A stretch of DNA of 64,000 bases from Pseudarthrobacter siccitolerans (GTDB lineage: Bacteria; Actinomycetota; Actinomycetes; Actinomycetales; Micrococcaceae): assembly GCF_030823375.1 (NCBI RefSeq), contig NZ_JAUSXB010000001.1:1674001-1738000 (forward strand), in the 5' to 3' direction. The translations under genes and the position numbers were made by a program. Shown in pieces: positions 52,463-61,564 of this stretch. A model generated the notes under the pieces. That model did no database searches. It was not told the DNA's origin and saw only the letters and a list, made by a program, of their open reading frames with translations. Every line of letters begins with the position of its first letter. Within the stretch, counting starts at the first letter, position 1.

Positions 52463-52758
52463 ATGCCGGCGCCTTCGCCCTGCAGAACGGGATTTTTGGC
52501 GCTCTCCGTAGTTGCAGCGCTGCCAGGGCTGTCCGCGCTGCCAGCGCGGCCGGCCAGGTGCTCGTACACCAGGTCCAGCAGTTCCGCGGCCCGCAGGTTC
52601 AGCCGCCGGGATTCGTCCAGGTCCCGGTCCAGCCGGGCAACCTCAGCACGGAGCTCGGCGATGTCAGTTGCGGCGATGGCCAGCCGCAGGTTGATCTCCT
52701 CCAGCGGGTCCTCCAGGGGCTCGTGCTCGTGGATGGCGTCAATCAGGGGATCATTCAT
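52459..52758 (-). CDS. Small coiled-coil protein
   Basis: A 99-residue acidic protein, with a probable coiled coil at residues 20-70 (EEINLRLAIAATDIAELRAEVARLDRDLDESRRLNLRAAELL). No known domain. Both ends overlap neighbours by 4 bases (ATGA), so it belongs to the surface-polymer operon and may be a scaffold for its enzymes. That role is inference. Confidence 0.65.
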   Translation of the reverse strand: MNDPLIDAIHEHEPLEDPLEEINLRLAIAATDIAELRAEVARLDRDLDESRRLNLRAAELLDLVYEHLAGRAGSADSPGSAATTESAKNPVLQGEGAGI

Positions 52759-54416
52759 GGCATTGCCCTCACTTTCAATCGGCTGGCAGGTACGGCGCCT
52801 TCTTCCCGGCGCCCGTTGTGTGGTGTTACATCTTCCGCTTCAAGCCCCAGCCCGGCGAGGCTGGACTTCAGCTCTGCCAGATCCACCGGGGCGTGGAACC
52901 GGCAGCCCGGAAACGGCGGCGCGGACTCTCCCGGCTGGACTTCCAGGACCGCCTCAGCCGGTGCGTCCTGGTTCCTCAGCAGGTGCCCGATCAGAGTCAG
53001 CGTGTTCTCCCGGCCCTGCCCGTTGAGGGAATTCAGCAGCAGCCGCGCGTACACGTGCAGCGGACCGGCACCCTGATGGGCTAGTTTCGCCAGCGGGGCG
53101 GTCTCGCGCAGGGAATTGAGGTTGACCCTTTCGCCGCGTAACGAGCCGGTGCCACCGTGCGGGGCATGCAGGTTCTGGACCGCCGGCCGGCTGTAGTCCA
53201 CCGCCACCACGTGGTGCCCCTGCTCCGCGAAATGCCGGGCATCGGCGCCAAGGCCGCAGCCCAGCTCCAGGATCCGGGAGCCAGGACGGAGCACGCCGGC
53301 CCAATCCTTCGCCAACGCCGCCGGTTCAGACCAGGACGACGGCGTGTGCCCGGCACCCTGCCCGGCGTCGCCGCGGAGCAGCGCCCTGTGGTGGTCCTCC
53401 CAGTTCTCCCGGTCCCCGTCCAAGCTGCCCAGCCAGTTGTCATAACGACGGCGGGCCGGCGGCGGCGTGCTGAACCGGAAGGCCGGGTCAGGGGTCCGCC
53501 AGGTGCGGCCATAGATTGCCGCCAGCATTTGCTCCGGCTCCGCCGGGGCAGGCAGTTCCCTGCCGTTGATGGTGAGGCTGCGGAGCGGGAAAATCTTCAC
53601 CGTCCCGGCGCGCTCCCGGGCGTGGAACGTGCCGTGGAACCAGCCATCAACCAGGAAGTAGGTGAAGATGTCCAGGTAGAACCGGTCCGTGCCGTCCGCC
53701 GCCGGGAACAGCAGCTGCAGGTGCCCCGCCGAGTGCCGCACCGTTTCGTAGCCTTGGGCGTGGAGGGCCCGTTCCAGCTCGAAGCCCTCCAGCGCGATGT
53801 CCGACGGGTTCTGATGCCGGCTCAGGTAGGCCAGGTCCACGTCGTCGTCTCCCGGCATCACGCGCCCGTCCCGGACAGGTCCCAGGAGCGTGCCGCCGGT
53901 AACGAACAGCTCCTGCCCGCGGCCGCGCAACCACTCCACCAGCCGGCACGCCTCATCCAGGGCTTCATCGATCAGGTAGGCCCGCTCGCCGGCGAAGTTG
54001 CGCCCGATCCGCCCCCACTTATTGATGATCTGCGGGATACCCGTGCCGGCTTCCTCAAGCGAGAACTGGTGCGGCGCGTCATCAAAGGCGACTGTCGCCG
54101 TCGTACTCAGCGGCAGTCCGTCCTGGAGCACTGAGAGCCGCGCCCATCCCGAGAGCCTCCCGGCGAGGGCCGCAGGCCAGTCGATGACGGACACTTCCGG
54201 GCCGGGCGTGACAGTTTCGCCGGCGCGGACGTTCCAGATGGGCCTGCCTTCGAGCAGGATGGACAGCGTGGCGTCCGCCGGGATGGGCGGGCCCTCCAGC
54301 CGCAGCGACTGCCGGTCCGCCTGGAGCCGGTGGCTGTGGACCCGCTTGTGGGCCTGGACGGGATGGACCTCGGCGACGTGTGTCTCGGCGGCGTGTGTCT
54401 CGACAGCCTCCCTCAT
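52755..54416 (-). CDS. LicD-like phosphotransferase fused to SAM methyltransferase
   Basis: A 553-residue protein from ATG 54416 (ATGA overlap with the previous gene; a longer frame to 54641 overlaps it fully). Residues about 140-290 resemble LicD/fukutin nucleotidyltransferases: FVTGGTLLGPVRDGRVMPGDDDVDLAYL holds the DDD metal site. Residues about 385-550 are a class I methyltransferase: RILELGCGLGADARHFAEQGHHVVAVDYS. The N-terminal 100 residues look beta-rich. LicD enzymes attach phospho-substituents such as choline or polyols to glycans. Confidence 0.78.
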   Translation of the reverse strand: MREAVETHAAETHVAEVHPVQAHKRVHSHRLQADRQSLRLEGPPIPADATLSILLEGRPIWNVRAGETVTPGPEVSVIDWPAALAGRLSGWARLSVLQDGLPLSTTATVAFDDAPHQFSLEEAGTGIPQIINKWGRIGRNFAGERAYLIDEALDEACRLVEWLRGRGQELFVTGGTLLGPVRDGRVMPGDDDVDLAYLSRHQNPSDIALEGFELERALHAQGYETVRHSAGHLQLLFPAADGTDRFYLDIFTYFLVDGWFHGTFHARERAGTVKIFPLRSLTINGRELPAPAEPEQMLAAIYGRTWRTPDPAFRFSTPPPARRRYDNWLGSLDGDRENWEDHHRALLRGDAGQGAGHTPSSWSEPAALAKDWAGVLRPGSRILELGCGLGADARHFAEQGHHVVAVDYSRPAVQNLHAPHGGTGSLRGERVNLNSLRETAPLAKLAHQGAGPLHVYARLLLNSLNGQGRENTLTLIGHLLRNQDAPAEAVLEVQPGESAPPFPGCRFHAPVDLAELKSSLAGLGLEAEDVTPHNGRREEGAVPASRLKVRAMP

Positions 54417-55882
54417 GGCTGGGCCACCAGTTCCGGGTCCTTGGACGGGTCCGTGTACGGCAGGCGGACGTCCACCACCTGGCCGGTCATGGCCGAGGCC
54501 AGGACCTGGATGCTCGCCCCGGCAACTGCCGCCGCGGGCAGCAGCGATCCTTCCGCTTCCACCCCGAACGCCCTGGTCCGCATGGGAGTGGCGGTCCGGC
54601 TGGGGCTGATGCAGTTCACCCGGATGCCGTCCGTGCTCCATTCATCCGCGAGCGCCTGGGTGAGGTTGACGATGGCGGCCTTGGTCGCGGAGTAGACCGT
54701 GTAGTTGGCGCGGCCGCGGGTGTACGAGCTGGACGCAAAGAGGGTCAGCGATCCCCTGCTCGCCGCCAGGTACTTCTGGGATTCCTGCGCCACAATGAAG
54801 GCTGCAGTGAGGTTGACGTCCACATCGTGGTGCAGCTGCTCATCGGTCAGCTGCGCGAGCGGACCCACGCTGAGCACGCCGGCCGTGAGGATCACATGGT
54901 CAATGCGGCCATGGACGGCCGCCGCCTCGGCGAGCGCCCGCGCCACGCACTGGCGGTCCTCCACATACGTCCCGTTGCCCGTGCGGCTTTGCCCGATCAC
55001 CGAGGCGCCTTCCGCCTCAAGCTGCTGGACCAGCTCCAGGCCAATGCCCGAACTGGCACCGAAAACCATGACCTTCGCGCCGCGCAGCCCGCCGGTGTTC
55101 CCGCCGGGTAGCACGGTCTTGTGCTTGAGCTGGAAAAGCTTGTCCGCAAGGTGGATGTCAATGGGCTGGGTGATCTTGATATTCGCCTCGTCGCCGTCCA
55201 CCACGAAAATGGGGACATCCGGGCAGTATTTAAGGACAACGGAGCAGTCGTCGGTAGCCGAGAAGTCCGGGTCCTGGTTGGCCCGCTCGTAGGCCGTTGC
55301 GATCACGGACATCCGGAACGCCTGCGGCGTCTGGCCGCGCCGCAGTTTGGCCCGGGGCGGCACGGCGCGGATGAAGTTGTGGTCGTCCACTTCGATGATG
55401 GTGTCCGCCGACGGAATGGCGGTGTCGACGGCGGAATAAACGTCGAGTGCGCGGATGCAGGCTGTAATGATGTCCTCGTCGAGCAGGGGCCGGACGGCGT
55501 CGTGGAAAATGACGTTGGCGTCCTTGTCCGCAATGGCCTCCAGTGCGCGGCACGAAGTTTCGCTGCGGTCCGCACCGCCCGGATAGATGCCGGTAACCTT
55601 GCTCGCCCTGGCCCCCGCCTTGCCGTCCGGGGTGGCCCCGCTGTGCAGCAGCAGTTCCCGGGCCTTGGGAATGTAGCCGGGCGCCATCATGACGATGATC
55701 TCGTCCACCAATCCGGAGTGCTCGAACAGCTCCACCGTATGCTCCAGGCTGGTGCGGCCGGCGATGGGGACAAATTGTTTAGGGATGTCCAGGCCCATCC
55801 GGGCCCCGACTCCTCCGGCGAGGATGACCGCCACGTTGCGGCGCCGGGTGCCGGAGGTGGAAGAGGGTGGTTTCTGGTCCAT
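54413..55882 (-). CDS. Bifunctional cytidylyltransferase/SDR (CDP-ribitol type)
   Basis: A 489-residue fusion. Residues 1-245: IspD/TarI-like cytidylyltransferase, with VAVILAGGVGARMGLDIPKQFVPIAGR, FHDAVRPLLDEDII and PRAKLRRGQTPQAFR. Residues 255-489: SDR domain, with VMVFGASSGIGLELVQQL, YSATKAAIVNLTQAL and INCISPSRTATPM. The same layout in Haemophilus Bcs1/Acs1 makes CDP-ribitol from ribulose-5-phosphate. It likely supplies a polyol-phosphate wall polymer here; the exact polyol is unproven. Confidence 0.83.
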   Translation of the reverse strand: MDQKPPSSTSGTRRRNVAVILAGGVGARMGLDIPKQFVPIAGRTSLEHTVELFEHSGLVDEIIVMMAPGYIPKARELLLHSGATPDGKAGARASKVTGIYPGGADRSETSCRALEAIADKDANVIFHDAVRPLLDEDIITACIRALDVYSAVDTAIPSADTIIEVDDHNFIRAVPPRAKLRRGQTPQAFRMSVIATAYERANQDPDFSATDDCSVVLKYCPDVPIFVVDGDEANIKITQPIDIHLADKLFQLKHKTVLPGGNTGGLRGAKVMVFGASSGIGLELVQQLEAEGASVIGQSRTGNGTYVEDRQCVARALAEAAAVHGRIDHVILTAGVLSVGPLAQLTDEQLHHDVDVNLTAAFIVAQESQKYLAASRGSLTLFASSSYTRGRANYTVYSATKAAIVNLTQALADEWSTDGIRVNCISPSRTATPMRTRAFGVEAEGSLLPAAAVAGASIQVLASAMTGQVVDVRLPYTDPSKDPELVAQP

Positions 55883-55911
55883 GGCTGGTCCTTTCTTCGA
55901 AAAATGGCGGC

Positions 55912-56829
55912 CTAGCGAAGGCCGGTGGGGGTGCCTCCCGCGTTCTCCGTAGCGGATGGGATGCTGATGGAAGCGGCCTTGAGCCGCTGTTTTGTCTCCT
56001 CAGCGGTGATGTAGGAATTCATGCGGGGATACTCGCCCACCGGGACCACTGCCGAGACGAACGTCCTGTTGTGGATGCGGACCAGGTTGTAGGAGCGCGC
56101 GCCGGCCAGGCCCTGCATTGCACCGGACGGAAGGGCCAGGTCCTGGTTGTAGCTGGTGGAGGACGCAACGGCCACGGGGATGTTGGCGAATGTTGAAAAG
56201 ACCGTGTGATGGGTGTGGCCGGAAAGGATGCCGATGACGTCGCTGCCCTCCAGCACCTGGGCCAGGTGTTCCTGGTTCCGCAGCTCGGAAAGCACCGCAA
56301 GTTCCTGTACCGGCGGAACGGGCGGGTGGTGCATCACCAGGAGGGTGCCGTCGTCGGCCCTTGTTTCCAGCTCGCCAGCCAACCACTGCAGCTGGCCGTC
56401 GGTTATCTCGCCGTGGTGGTGGCCCGGCGTGGAGGAATCCAGGACCAGCACGCGCAGGCCGCCCAAGTGGTAGCAGCGGTCCACGGGAAGCGTCCCCGGT
56501 TCCTCGTCCAGGAGCAACTTCCGGAAGTTGGCGCGTTGGTCATGGTTGCCCATGGCCCAGATGATTTGTGCGCCCATCCGCTCGGCGTAGGCCTCGCAGG
56601 TAGTGCGCAGCCGGCGGTAGGCCTCCGCGGTTCCCTTATCCGTCAGGTCGCCCGAGAAGATGATGGCTTCCGGGTCCAGGCCGCTTGCCTCGATGGAACT
56701 GAGGACCTCCACGAGCCCCGCCTGCGGATCCAGCTCGCCGTACAGCAGCCCTTCTTCCACGAAGTGCGGGTCACTGACGTGGACCAGCACGTGGTTGGGG
56801 TTTGAGTACTCGGACCGGATCACCTGCAT
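55912..56829 (-). CDS. cpdA: CpdA-like metallophosphoesterase
   Basis: A 305-residue calcineurin-like phosphodiesterase of the 3',5'-cAMP phosphodiesterase CpdA/Rv0805 type. All metal motifs are present: VSDPHF, FSGDLTDKG, AMGNHDQR, MHHPPVPPV and LSGHTHHTV. No signal peptide. It could hydrolyse cAMP or other phosphodiesters. It lies 29 bases upstream of the cytidylyltransferase gene on the same strand, so it may head that operon. The strong palindrome at 56915 is 86 bases upstream. Confidence 0.83.
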   Translation of the reverse strand: MQVIRSEYSNPNHVLVHVSDPHFVEEGLLYGELDPQAGLVEVLSSIEASGLDPEAIIFSGDLTDKGTAEAYRRLRTTCEAYAERMGAQIIWAMGNHDQRANFRKLLLDEEPGTLPVDRCYHLGGLRVLVLDSSTPGHHHGEITDGQLQWLAGELETRADDGTLLVMHHPPVPPVQELAVLSELRNQEHLAQVLEGSDVIGILSGHTHHTVFSTFANIPVAVASSTSYNQDLALPSGAMQGLAGARSYNLVRIHNRTFVSAVVPVGEYPRMNSYITAEETKQRLKAASISIPSATENAGGTPTGLR

Positions 56830-56914
56830 GGGGGCCTCTCAGCAATCCCCACCTCGGCATTGCCGCGGCGGGGTGGTGTGCTGACGGGCACTGCTTGCCG
56901 TCGAAGGAAGAACA

Positions 56915-56932
56915 TCATAAGCATGCTTATGA
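56915..56932. promoter_or_regulatory. Perfect 18-bp palindrome (site C)
   Basis: TCATAAGCATGCTTATGA is a perfect 18-bp inverted repeat in the gap upstream of the CpdA-like gene. Such length is very unlikely by chance; a dimeric repressor site is the natural reading. Core AAGCATGCTT resembles site D at 61549. Confidence 0.6.
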
Positions 56933-57103
56933 ACGCATGGGAAGAGTTGCGTGCCCGCACCTTGTACTCACCCGCCCGCCACGAGTAGATTCGGAAGTGT
57001 GACGGGGATCATTACCGTCTCCCGCGGCCCTCCTGCAGAGGTTGCGGATGCAGCTGCTGGAGCAGGCCGGCAGCACTTGGTGCAGAACCGGATAGAGCGT
57101 GAA

Positions 57104-57361
57104 ATGCCGTCCTCCCACTTCCAGCAGTTCCTTGATGAAGCCACCACCCCTGACCCTTCATCCGACCACCCGCTGGGGCCTGATTGCCTCTACGGCCTCT
57201 ACGTCAGCTGGGCATCCCTGCACGGTTTCCGGCCGAAATCGGACCAGGCCTTCCGCGCCGGCATGCTCAGGTGCGGAGTGCATCCGGATGATTGCCGGCT
57301 GCATATGACCGGGCCCGCGGCTGCCGATTACATCCTCTACAGCTACCCCGCCGTAGCCTGA
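57104..57361 (+). CDS. Small conserved-looking protein, function unknown
   Basis: An 85-residue acidic protein (SSHFQQFLDEATTPDP, LYGLYVSWASLHGFRPKSDQAFRAGML). The helical middle with GLYVSWASLHG and DQAFRAGM resembles small DNA-associated domains of phage-like or primase-linked proteins (D5/DUF-type C-terminal modules), but I cannot assign it. ATG 57104 is chosen for the conserved-looking region; GTG codons at 56951 and 56999 are alternatives. No clear ribosome site. Confidence 0.5.
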   Translation: MPSSHFQQFLDEATTPDPSSDHPLGPDCLYGLYVSWASLHGFRPKSDQAFRAGMLRCGVHPDDCRLHMTGPAAADYILYSYPAVA

Positions 57362-57392
57362 CTCGGGCTGCCCAGGGCGGAAGGGGACAGCC

Positions 57393-57617
57393 ATGGGATT
57401 CGATGTGCACGAGCCCGAGGAACGCAGTCACCTCAACCACGCGCTGCTGACAGCTGACATCACTGTTTCAGAGCTCTGGTTGCGGTACTTCAGCATGAGC
57501 GGCATGGCCGGCGAGTATGAGGTCCAGGCCTACGTGGAGGGACTCATCTCCCTGCCCGCCCTTCAGCGGAACCTGCTGGCCATGGCCGCGGAGGAGATCG
57601 CCAGCGAGTCGGTTTGA
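57393..57617 (+). CDS. Small protein of unknown function (74 aa)
   Basis: A 74-residue acidic, mostly helical protein (ALLTADITVSELWLRYFSMSG, VEGLISLPALQRNLLAMAAEE). AAGGGG precedes the ATG. I recall similar short proteins in Arthrobacter genomes without a known role. It lies 31 bases after the preceding small gene and 141 before ctaC. Confidence 0.6.
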   Translation: MGFDVHEPEERSHLNHALLTADITVSELWLRYFSMSGMAGEYEVQAYVEGLISLPALQRNLLAMAAEEIASESV

Positions 57618-57758
57618 GCCCAAGAGGGCGCTTGGTCAGAAACCCTTTCCCTGCGGCTCCGTTCCGCGCTAGTGTGGGCTCATCCACAGGCCACGCGCCA
57701 TGGGATATTGGGCTCATGCAGCTGGGCCTCTGGATCATTTCCGGAGGAGAACCGCGCG

Positions 57759-58646
57759 GTGAACACCACTCGACGAAACACTTCCAGATGGCGGCGCACG
57801 GCTGCCCTGTCCTTTATCCCGGCAGTGATGGCTCTGACTTCCTGCTCAGCCGAGGTCCAGCGCGGCTGGCTTCCGGGCGAACGGGACACCACCGACCACA
57901 CCCCCCTGGTCACAGACCTGTGGGTGAACTCGTGGATTGCCGCGGTGATTATTGGCGCCATCACTTGGGGGCTCATCCTGTGGTGCATCATCGCCTACCG
58001 GCGCAAGAAAAATACCGTCGGGTTCCCGCGGCAGATGAGCTATAACCTCCCGCTGGAAGTCTTCTACCTCTCCGTACCGCTCATGATTGTGGGGGTCCTG
58101 TTCGTTTTCACCGACCGGGACCAGCGGGCCATGGACGACCGCTTTTCCGATCCCGACGTGGTGATCGATGTCCGCGGCAAGCAATGGTCCTGGGACTTCA
58201 ACTACGTCAAGGAAGACGCCCATGAGGACCCGGGCGTCCAGGCCCACCTGGACGGCAACTGGGGGGCGCCGGACCGGCTGCCCACCCTGTACCTGCCGGT
58301 GGGCAAGAAGGTGGAGCTGCAGCTGAACTCCCGCGATGTCCAGCACTCCTTCTGGGTGGTTGAGTTCCTCCAGAAACGGGACCTGTATCCGGGCAAAAAC
58401 CAGTACAACAGGTACATCAACATCATTCCCACCCGCACCGGTGAGTTCACCGGCAAATGCGCGGAACTCTGCGGCGAATACCATTCCGAGATGCTTTTCA
58501 AGGTCCGGGTAGTTTCCGAGCAGGAATACAACAGCCACATCGCAGATCTCCGGGCCAAGGGCAACACCGGTATCCGCGGCGACGAATTCGACCGGAACCC
58601 GGCACGACCAGCCCTGGAGCCTGCACAGCAAAGGACGGAACCGTAA
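57759..58646 (+). CDS. ctaC: Cytochrome c oxidase subunit II
   Basis: CuA-carrying subunit of an aa3-type terminal oxidase, 295 residues from GTG 57759 (GGAGGAGA upstream; the frame opens earlier at 57672 without support). A lipobox-like VMALTSCS suggests a lipoprotein. Two membrane helices ([21 protein letters not shown] and [16 protein letters not shown]), then [10 protein letters not shown] and CuA ligands in DVQHSFWV and [17 protein letters not shown] overlap with ctaD. Confidence 0.93.
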   Translation: MNTTRRNTSRWRRTAALSFIPAVMALTSCSAEVQRGWLPGERDTTDHTPLVTDLWVNSWIAAVIIGAITWGLILWCIIAYRRKKNTVGFPRQMSYNLPLEVFYLSVPLMIVGVLFVFTDRDQRAMDDRFSDPDVVIDVRGKQWSWDFNYVKEDAHEDPGVQAHLDGNWGAPDRLPTLYLPVGKKVELQLNSRDVQHSFWVVEFLQKRDLYPGKNQYNRYINIIPTRTGEFTGKCAELCGEYHSEMLFKVRVVSEQEYNSHIADLRAKGNTGIRGDEFDRNPARPALEPAQQRTEP

Positions 58647-60400
58647 TGACCACCACCGGCCAGAACATGGGCGCAACGTCGGCCACCGCCGCACCGGCGG
58701 TGGCTAAACGCCCCAAAGGCAGCATCGTTGTCAGCTGGATCACCTCCACTGATCACAAAACCATCGGGTACATGTACCTGATCGCGTCATTCGTGTTCTT
58801 CTGTTTGGCCGGCGTCATGGCACTGCTGATCCGCGCCGAGCTGTTCGAACCCGGCCTGCAGATCCTGCAGACCAAGGAACAGTACAACCAGCTCTTCACA
58901 ATGCACGGCACCGCGATGCTGCTGATGTTCGCCACCCCGCTCTTCGCAGGCTTCACCAACGTCATCATGCCGCTGCAGATCGGTGCGCCGGACGTCGCGT
59001 TCCCGCGTTTGAACGCGCTGGCTTTCTGGTTCTTCCTCTTCGGCTCCACCATCGCGGTATCCGGCTTCATCACCCCGCAGGGCGCCGCGTCCTTCGGCTG
59101 GTTCGCCTACGCTCCGCTGTCCAATACCACCTTTACGCCGGGGCTCGGCGGGGACCTCTGGGTGTTCGGCCTGGCGCTGTCCGGTTTCGGCACCATCCTT
59201 GGCGCCGTCAACTTCATCACCACCATCATCTGCATGCGCGCCCCGGGCCTCACCATGTGGCGGATGCCGATCTTTACCTGGAACGCCCTGGTCACCTCGA
59301 TCCTGGTGCTCATGGCGTTCCCGCCGCTGGCCGCCGCCCTGTTCGCACTGGGTGCGGACCGGAAGTTCGGCGCCCACATCTATGACCCGGCCAATGGCGG
59401 CGCCATCCTCTGGCAGCACCTGTTCTGGTTCTTCGGCCACCCCGAGGTGTACATCATCGCGCTGCCGTTCTTCGGGATCGTCTCGGAGATTTTCCCGGTC
59501 TTCAGCCGCAAACCGATCTTCGGCTACAAGGGCCTCGTCTACGCAACGATCGCCATTGCTGCCCTCTCCGTGACGGTGTGGGCCCACCACATGTACGTCA
59601 CCGGGGCAGTGCTGCTGCCGTTCTTCGCGTTCATGACCATGCTCATCGCGGTGCCCACCGGCGTGAAGTTCTTCAACTGGATCGGCACGCTGTGGGGCGG
59701 TTCACTCACCTTTGAGACGCCCATGCTGTGGAGCCTCGGCTTCCTGATCACCTTCCTCTTCGGTGGCCTCACCGGCATCATCCTGGCCTCGCCGCCGCTG
59801 GACTTCCACGTCTCGGACACGTACTTCGTGGTGGCACACTTCCACTACGTGGTGTTCGGCACCGTGGTGTTCGCCATGTTCGCCGGGTTCTACTTCTGGT
59901 GGCCCAAGTTCACCGGGACCATGCTGAACGAGCGCCTGGGAAAGATCCACTTCTGGATGCTGTTCCTGGGCTTCCACGGCACCTTCCTCATCCAGCACTG
60001 GCTCGGTGTGATGGGCATGCCCCGCCGGTATGCGGACTACATGCCTGAGGACCAGTTCACCGGGATGAACCAGTTCTCCACCATCAGCTCCTACCTGCTG
60101 GGGGCATCCCTGATCCCGTTCTTCTGGAACGTCTACATCACCTGGCGCAGGGGCAAGAAGGTCACCGTGGATGATCCCTGGGGCTTCGGCGCTTCCCTCG
60201 AGTGGGCCACGTCCTGCCCGCCGCCGCGGCACAACTTCACCTCGCTGCCCCGGATCCGTTCCGAGCGGCCCGCCCTTGACCTGCACCATCCCGAGTTGAG
60301 TGTCCGGGATAACCCACCCGCTGACAACCCGGCTGCCAACGTCCTGGGCGCCGCGGACATCGGGGAACGCAACGTCAGGGACCTGAACCCCGAGACGTAG
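58646..60400 (+). CDS. ctaD: Cytochrome c oxidase subunit I
   Basis: Catalytic heme-copper subunit, 584 residues, 12 helices. ATG 58646 overlaps the ctaC stop and has AAGGAC upstream. Heme ligand [12 protein letters not shown], CuB site [14 protein letters not shown] with the cross-linked His-Tyr pair, WAHHMYVTG and the paired heme ligands [11 protein letters not shown] are all present. No ctaE, ctaF or qcr genes follow, so this looks like an additional oxidase core whose subunit III is encoded elsewhere. Confidence 0.95.
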   Translation: MTTTGQNMGATSATAAPAVAKRPKGSIVVSWITSTDHKTIGYMYLIASFVFFCLAGVMALLIRAELFEPGLQILQTKEQYNQLFTMHGTAMLLMFATPLFAGFTNVIMPLQIGAPDVAFPRLNALAFWFFLFGSTIAVSGFITPQGAASFGWFAYAPLSNTTFTPGLGGDLWVFGLALSGFGTILGAVNFITTIICMRAPGLTMWRMPIFTWNALVTSILVLMAFPPLAAALFALGADRKFGAHIYDPANGGAILWQHLFWFFGHPEVYIIALPFFGIVSEIFPVFSRKPIFGYKGLVYATIAIAALSVTVWAHHMYVTGAVLLPFFAFMTMLIAVPTGVKFFNWIGTLWGGSLTFETPMLWSLGFLITFLFGGLTGIILASPPLDFHVSDTYFVVAHFHYVVFGTVVFAMFAGFYFWWPKFTGTMLNERLGKIHFWMLFLGFHGTFLIQHWLGVMGMPRRYADYMPEDQFTGMNQFSTISSYLLGASLIPFFWNVYITWRRGKKVTVDDPWGFGASLEWATSCPPPRHNFTSLPRIRSERPALDLHHPELSVRDNPPADNPAANVLGAADIGERNVRDLNPET

Positions 60401-60410
60401 CACCCGCCAC

Positions 60411-60459
60411 GAAGCCCCCTGCCCGCCGGTCTTTCCCCGGCCGGCTGGGGGCTTCTCCT
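60411..60459 (+). terminator. Rho-independent terminator after ctaD
   Basis: GAAGCCCCC (60411-60419) pairs with GGGGGCTTC (60447-60455), with a further G+C inner fold and a short pyrimidine tail TCCTT. It lies 10 bases after the ctaD stop. Confidence 0.65.
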
Positions 60460-60603
60460 TGTGGCATTGACCCGCAAAATACCTTGCGACGCAACAAAAC
60501 GCCGGCGCTCCCGGAATTTCGGCGGCGCCAGCGTTCCAGCGCGTCGGACACTACCCGGGGGTCGGCTGCCCGCTGCTGGACAGCCGCCGCCCGCCGTCGC
60601 GCT

Positions 60604-61488
60604 TTACTCCTTGTTGAGCTTGTCCTGGATGGTCCCCGCGGCCTTTTCCATGGTGTTGGGCAGCTCGGTGGTGCCGTAGAAGCGGGAATCAGGGTGCGTG
60701 GGCGGCGGCATGGGAACACCGGCCGGGGGCTCGGCCACATAGCTGAACTCGCCGAGGCCGTCCGGGGTGGGGCCTTTGGCCCAGGAACCTTCAGCGGCGG
60801 CCTGGCCGTCGGAGAAGTTCCGGTACTGGTAGGCGACGTCCCGCATCTCCTTGTTGAGGGGGAAGTTGCTCGGCACGGGGAAGTTCTCGTTGCCTTCTTC
60901 CTGCAGCTCGCGGGCCGCGGCAACCCACTGGTTCTGGTGCATGGTGTCCCTGGCCAGCAGGAAGGACAACATATCGCGGACGCCGTGGTCGTCAGTCATG
61001 TGGTATAGCCGGGCCACCTGCAGCCGGCCCTGCATCTCGGCGTTGGCGTTGGCCCAGAAGTCGGCGAGCAGATTGCCGCTGGCGGTGACGTAGCTGCCCT
61101 GCCAGGGGTTGCCGTTGCTGTCCACAGGCCGGACGCCGGCACCGGCCACGATGGCTGCCTGAACATCAGTGCCGCCCACCACGGCTGCCACGGTGGGGTC
61201 GGCCTGGACGGCGTCGCCCGTGATGCCCAGGGGTGCCTTTTCCAGCAGCTGGGCGATCATGGTGGCCAGCATCTCAACATGGCCAAATTCTTCGGCACCA
61301 ATACCGAAAAGCATGTCCCGGTACTTCCCCGGGATGTGGGCGTTCCAGGCCTGGAACGAGTACTGCATGGCCACGGTAATTTCGCCGTACTGCCCGCCCA
61401 GCACTTCCTGGAGCTTGCGGGCATAGACGGCATCCGGCTTATCCGGCGTCGACTTGTATTGAAGTTCCTGCTTGTGAAAGAAAACCAC
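60604..61488 (-). CDS. Manganese catalase
   Basis: Non-heme Mn2 catalase, 294 residues, removing H2O2 in the cytoplasm. GTG 61488 is chosen: AGAGGA is upstream and the product then begins VVFFHKQELQYK as in the family; a frame to 61773 runs into DUF2243. Ferritin-like bundle with metal ligands in GGQYGEITVAMQYSFQAWN, AEEFGHVEMLATMI and RLYHMTDDHGVRDMLSFLLARDTMHQNQW. Follows the DUF2243 gene on the same strand. Confidence 0.93.
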   Translation of the reverse strand: MVFFHKQELQYKSTPDKPDAVYARKLQEVLGGQYGEITVAMQYSFQAWNAHIPGKYRDMLFGIGAEEFGHVEMLATMIAQLLEKAPLGITGDAVQADPTVAAVVGGTDVQAAIVAGAGVRPVDSNGNPWQGSYVTASGNLLADFWANANAEMQGRLQVARLYHMTDDHGVRDMLSFLLARDTMHQNQWVAAARELQEEGNENFPVPSNFPLNKEMRDVAYQYRNFSDGQAAAEGSWAKGPTPDGLGEFSYVAEPPAGVPMPPPTHPDSRFYGTTELPNTMEKAAGTIQDKLNKE

Positions 61489-61538
61489 GAGTATGTCCTC
61501 TCGACCATCTGGATTTTTGGACCCCGACCCGATCCCTG

Positions 61539-61564
61539 ATGCTGATTTAATCAGCATGCTTACT
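61539..61564. promoter_or_regulatory. Overlapping palindromes upstream of Mn catalase (site D)
   Basis: ATGCTGATT (61539-61547) and AATCAGCAT (61549-61557) form a 9-1-9 inverted repeat. AATCAGCATGCTTACT (61549-61564), with core AGCATGCT, overlaps it and resembles sites A to C. It covers the DUF2243 stop codon and lies about 51-76 bases upstream of the catalase start, so it could be an operator or a hairpin. Confidence 0.5.

Noticed and set aside
57672..57758. N-terminal extension of ctaC from ATG 57672
   Set aside because: The GTG at 57759 has a strong ribosome site and directly begins a lipoprotein signal sequence.
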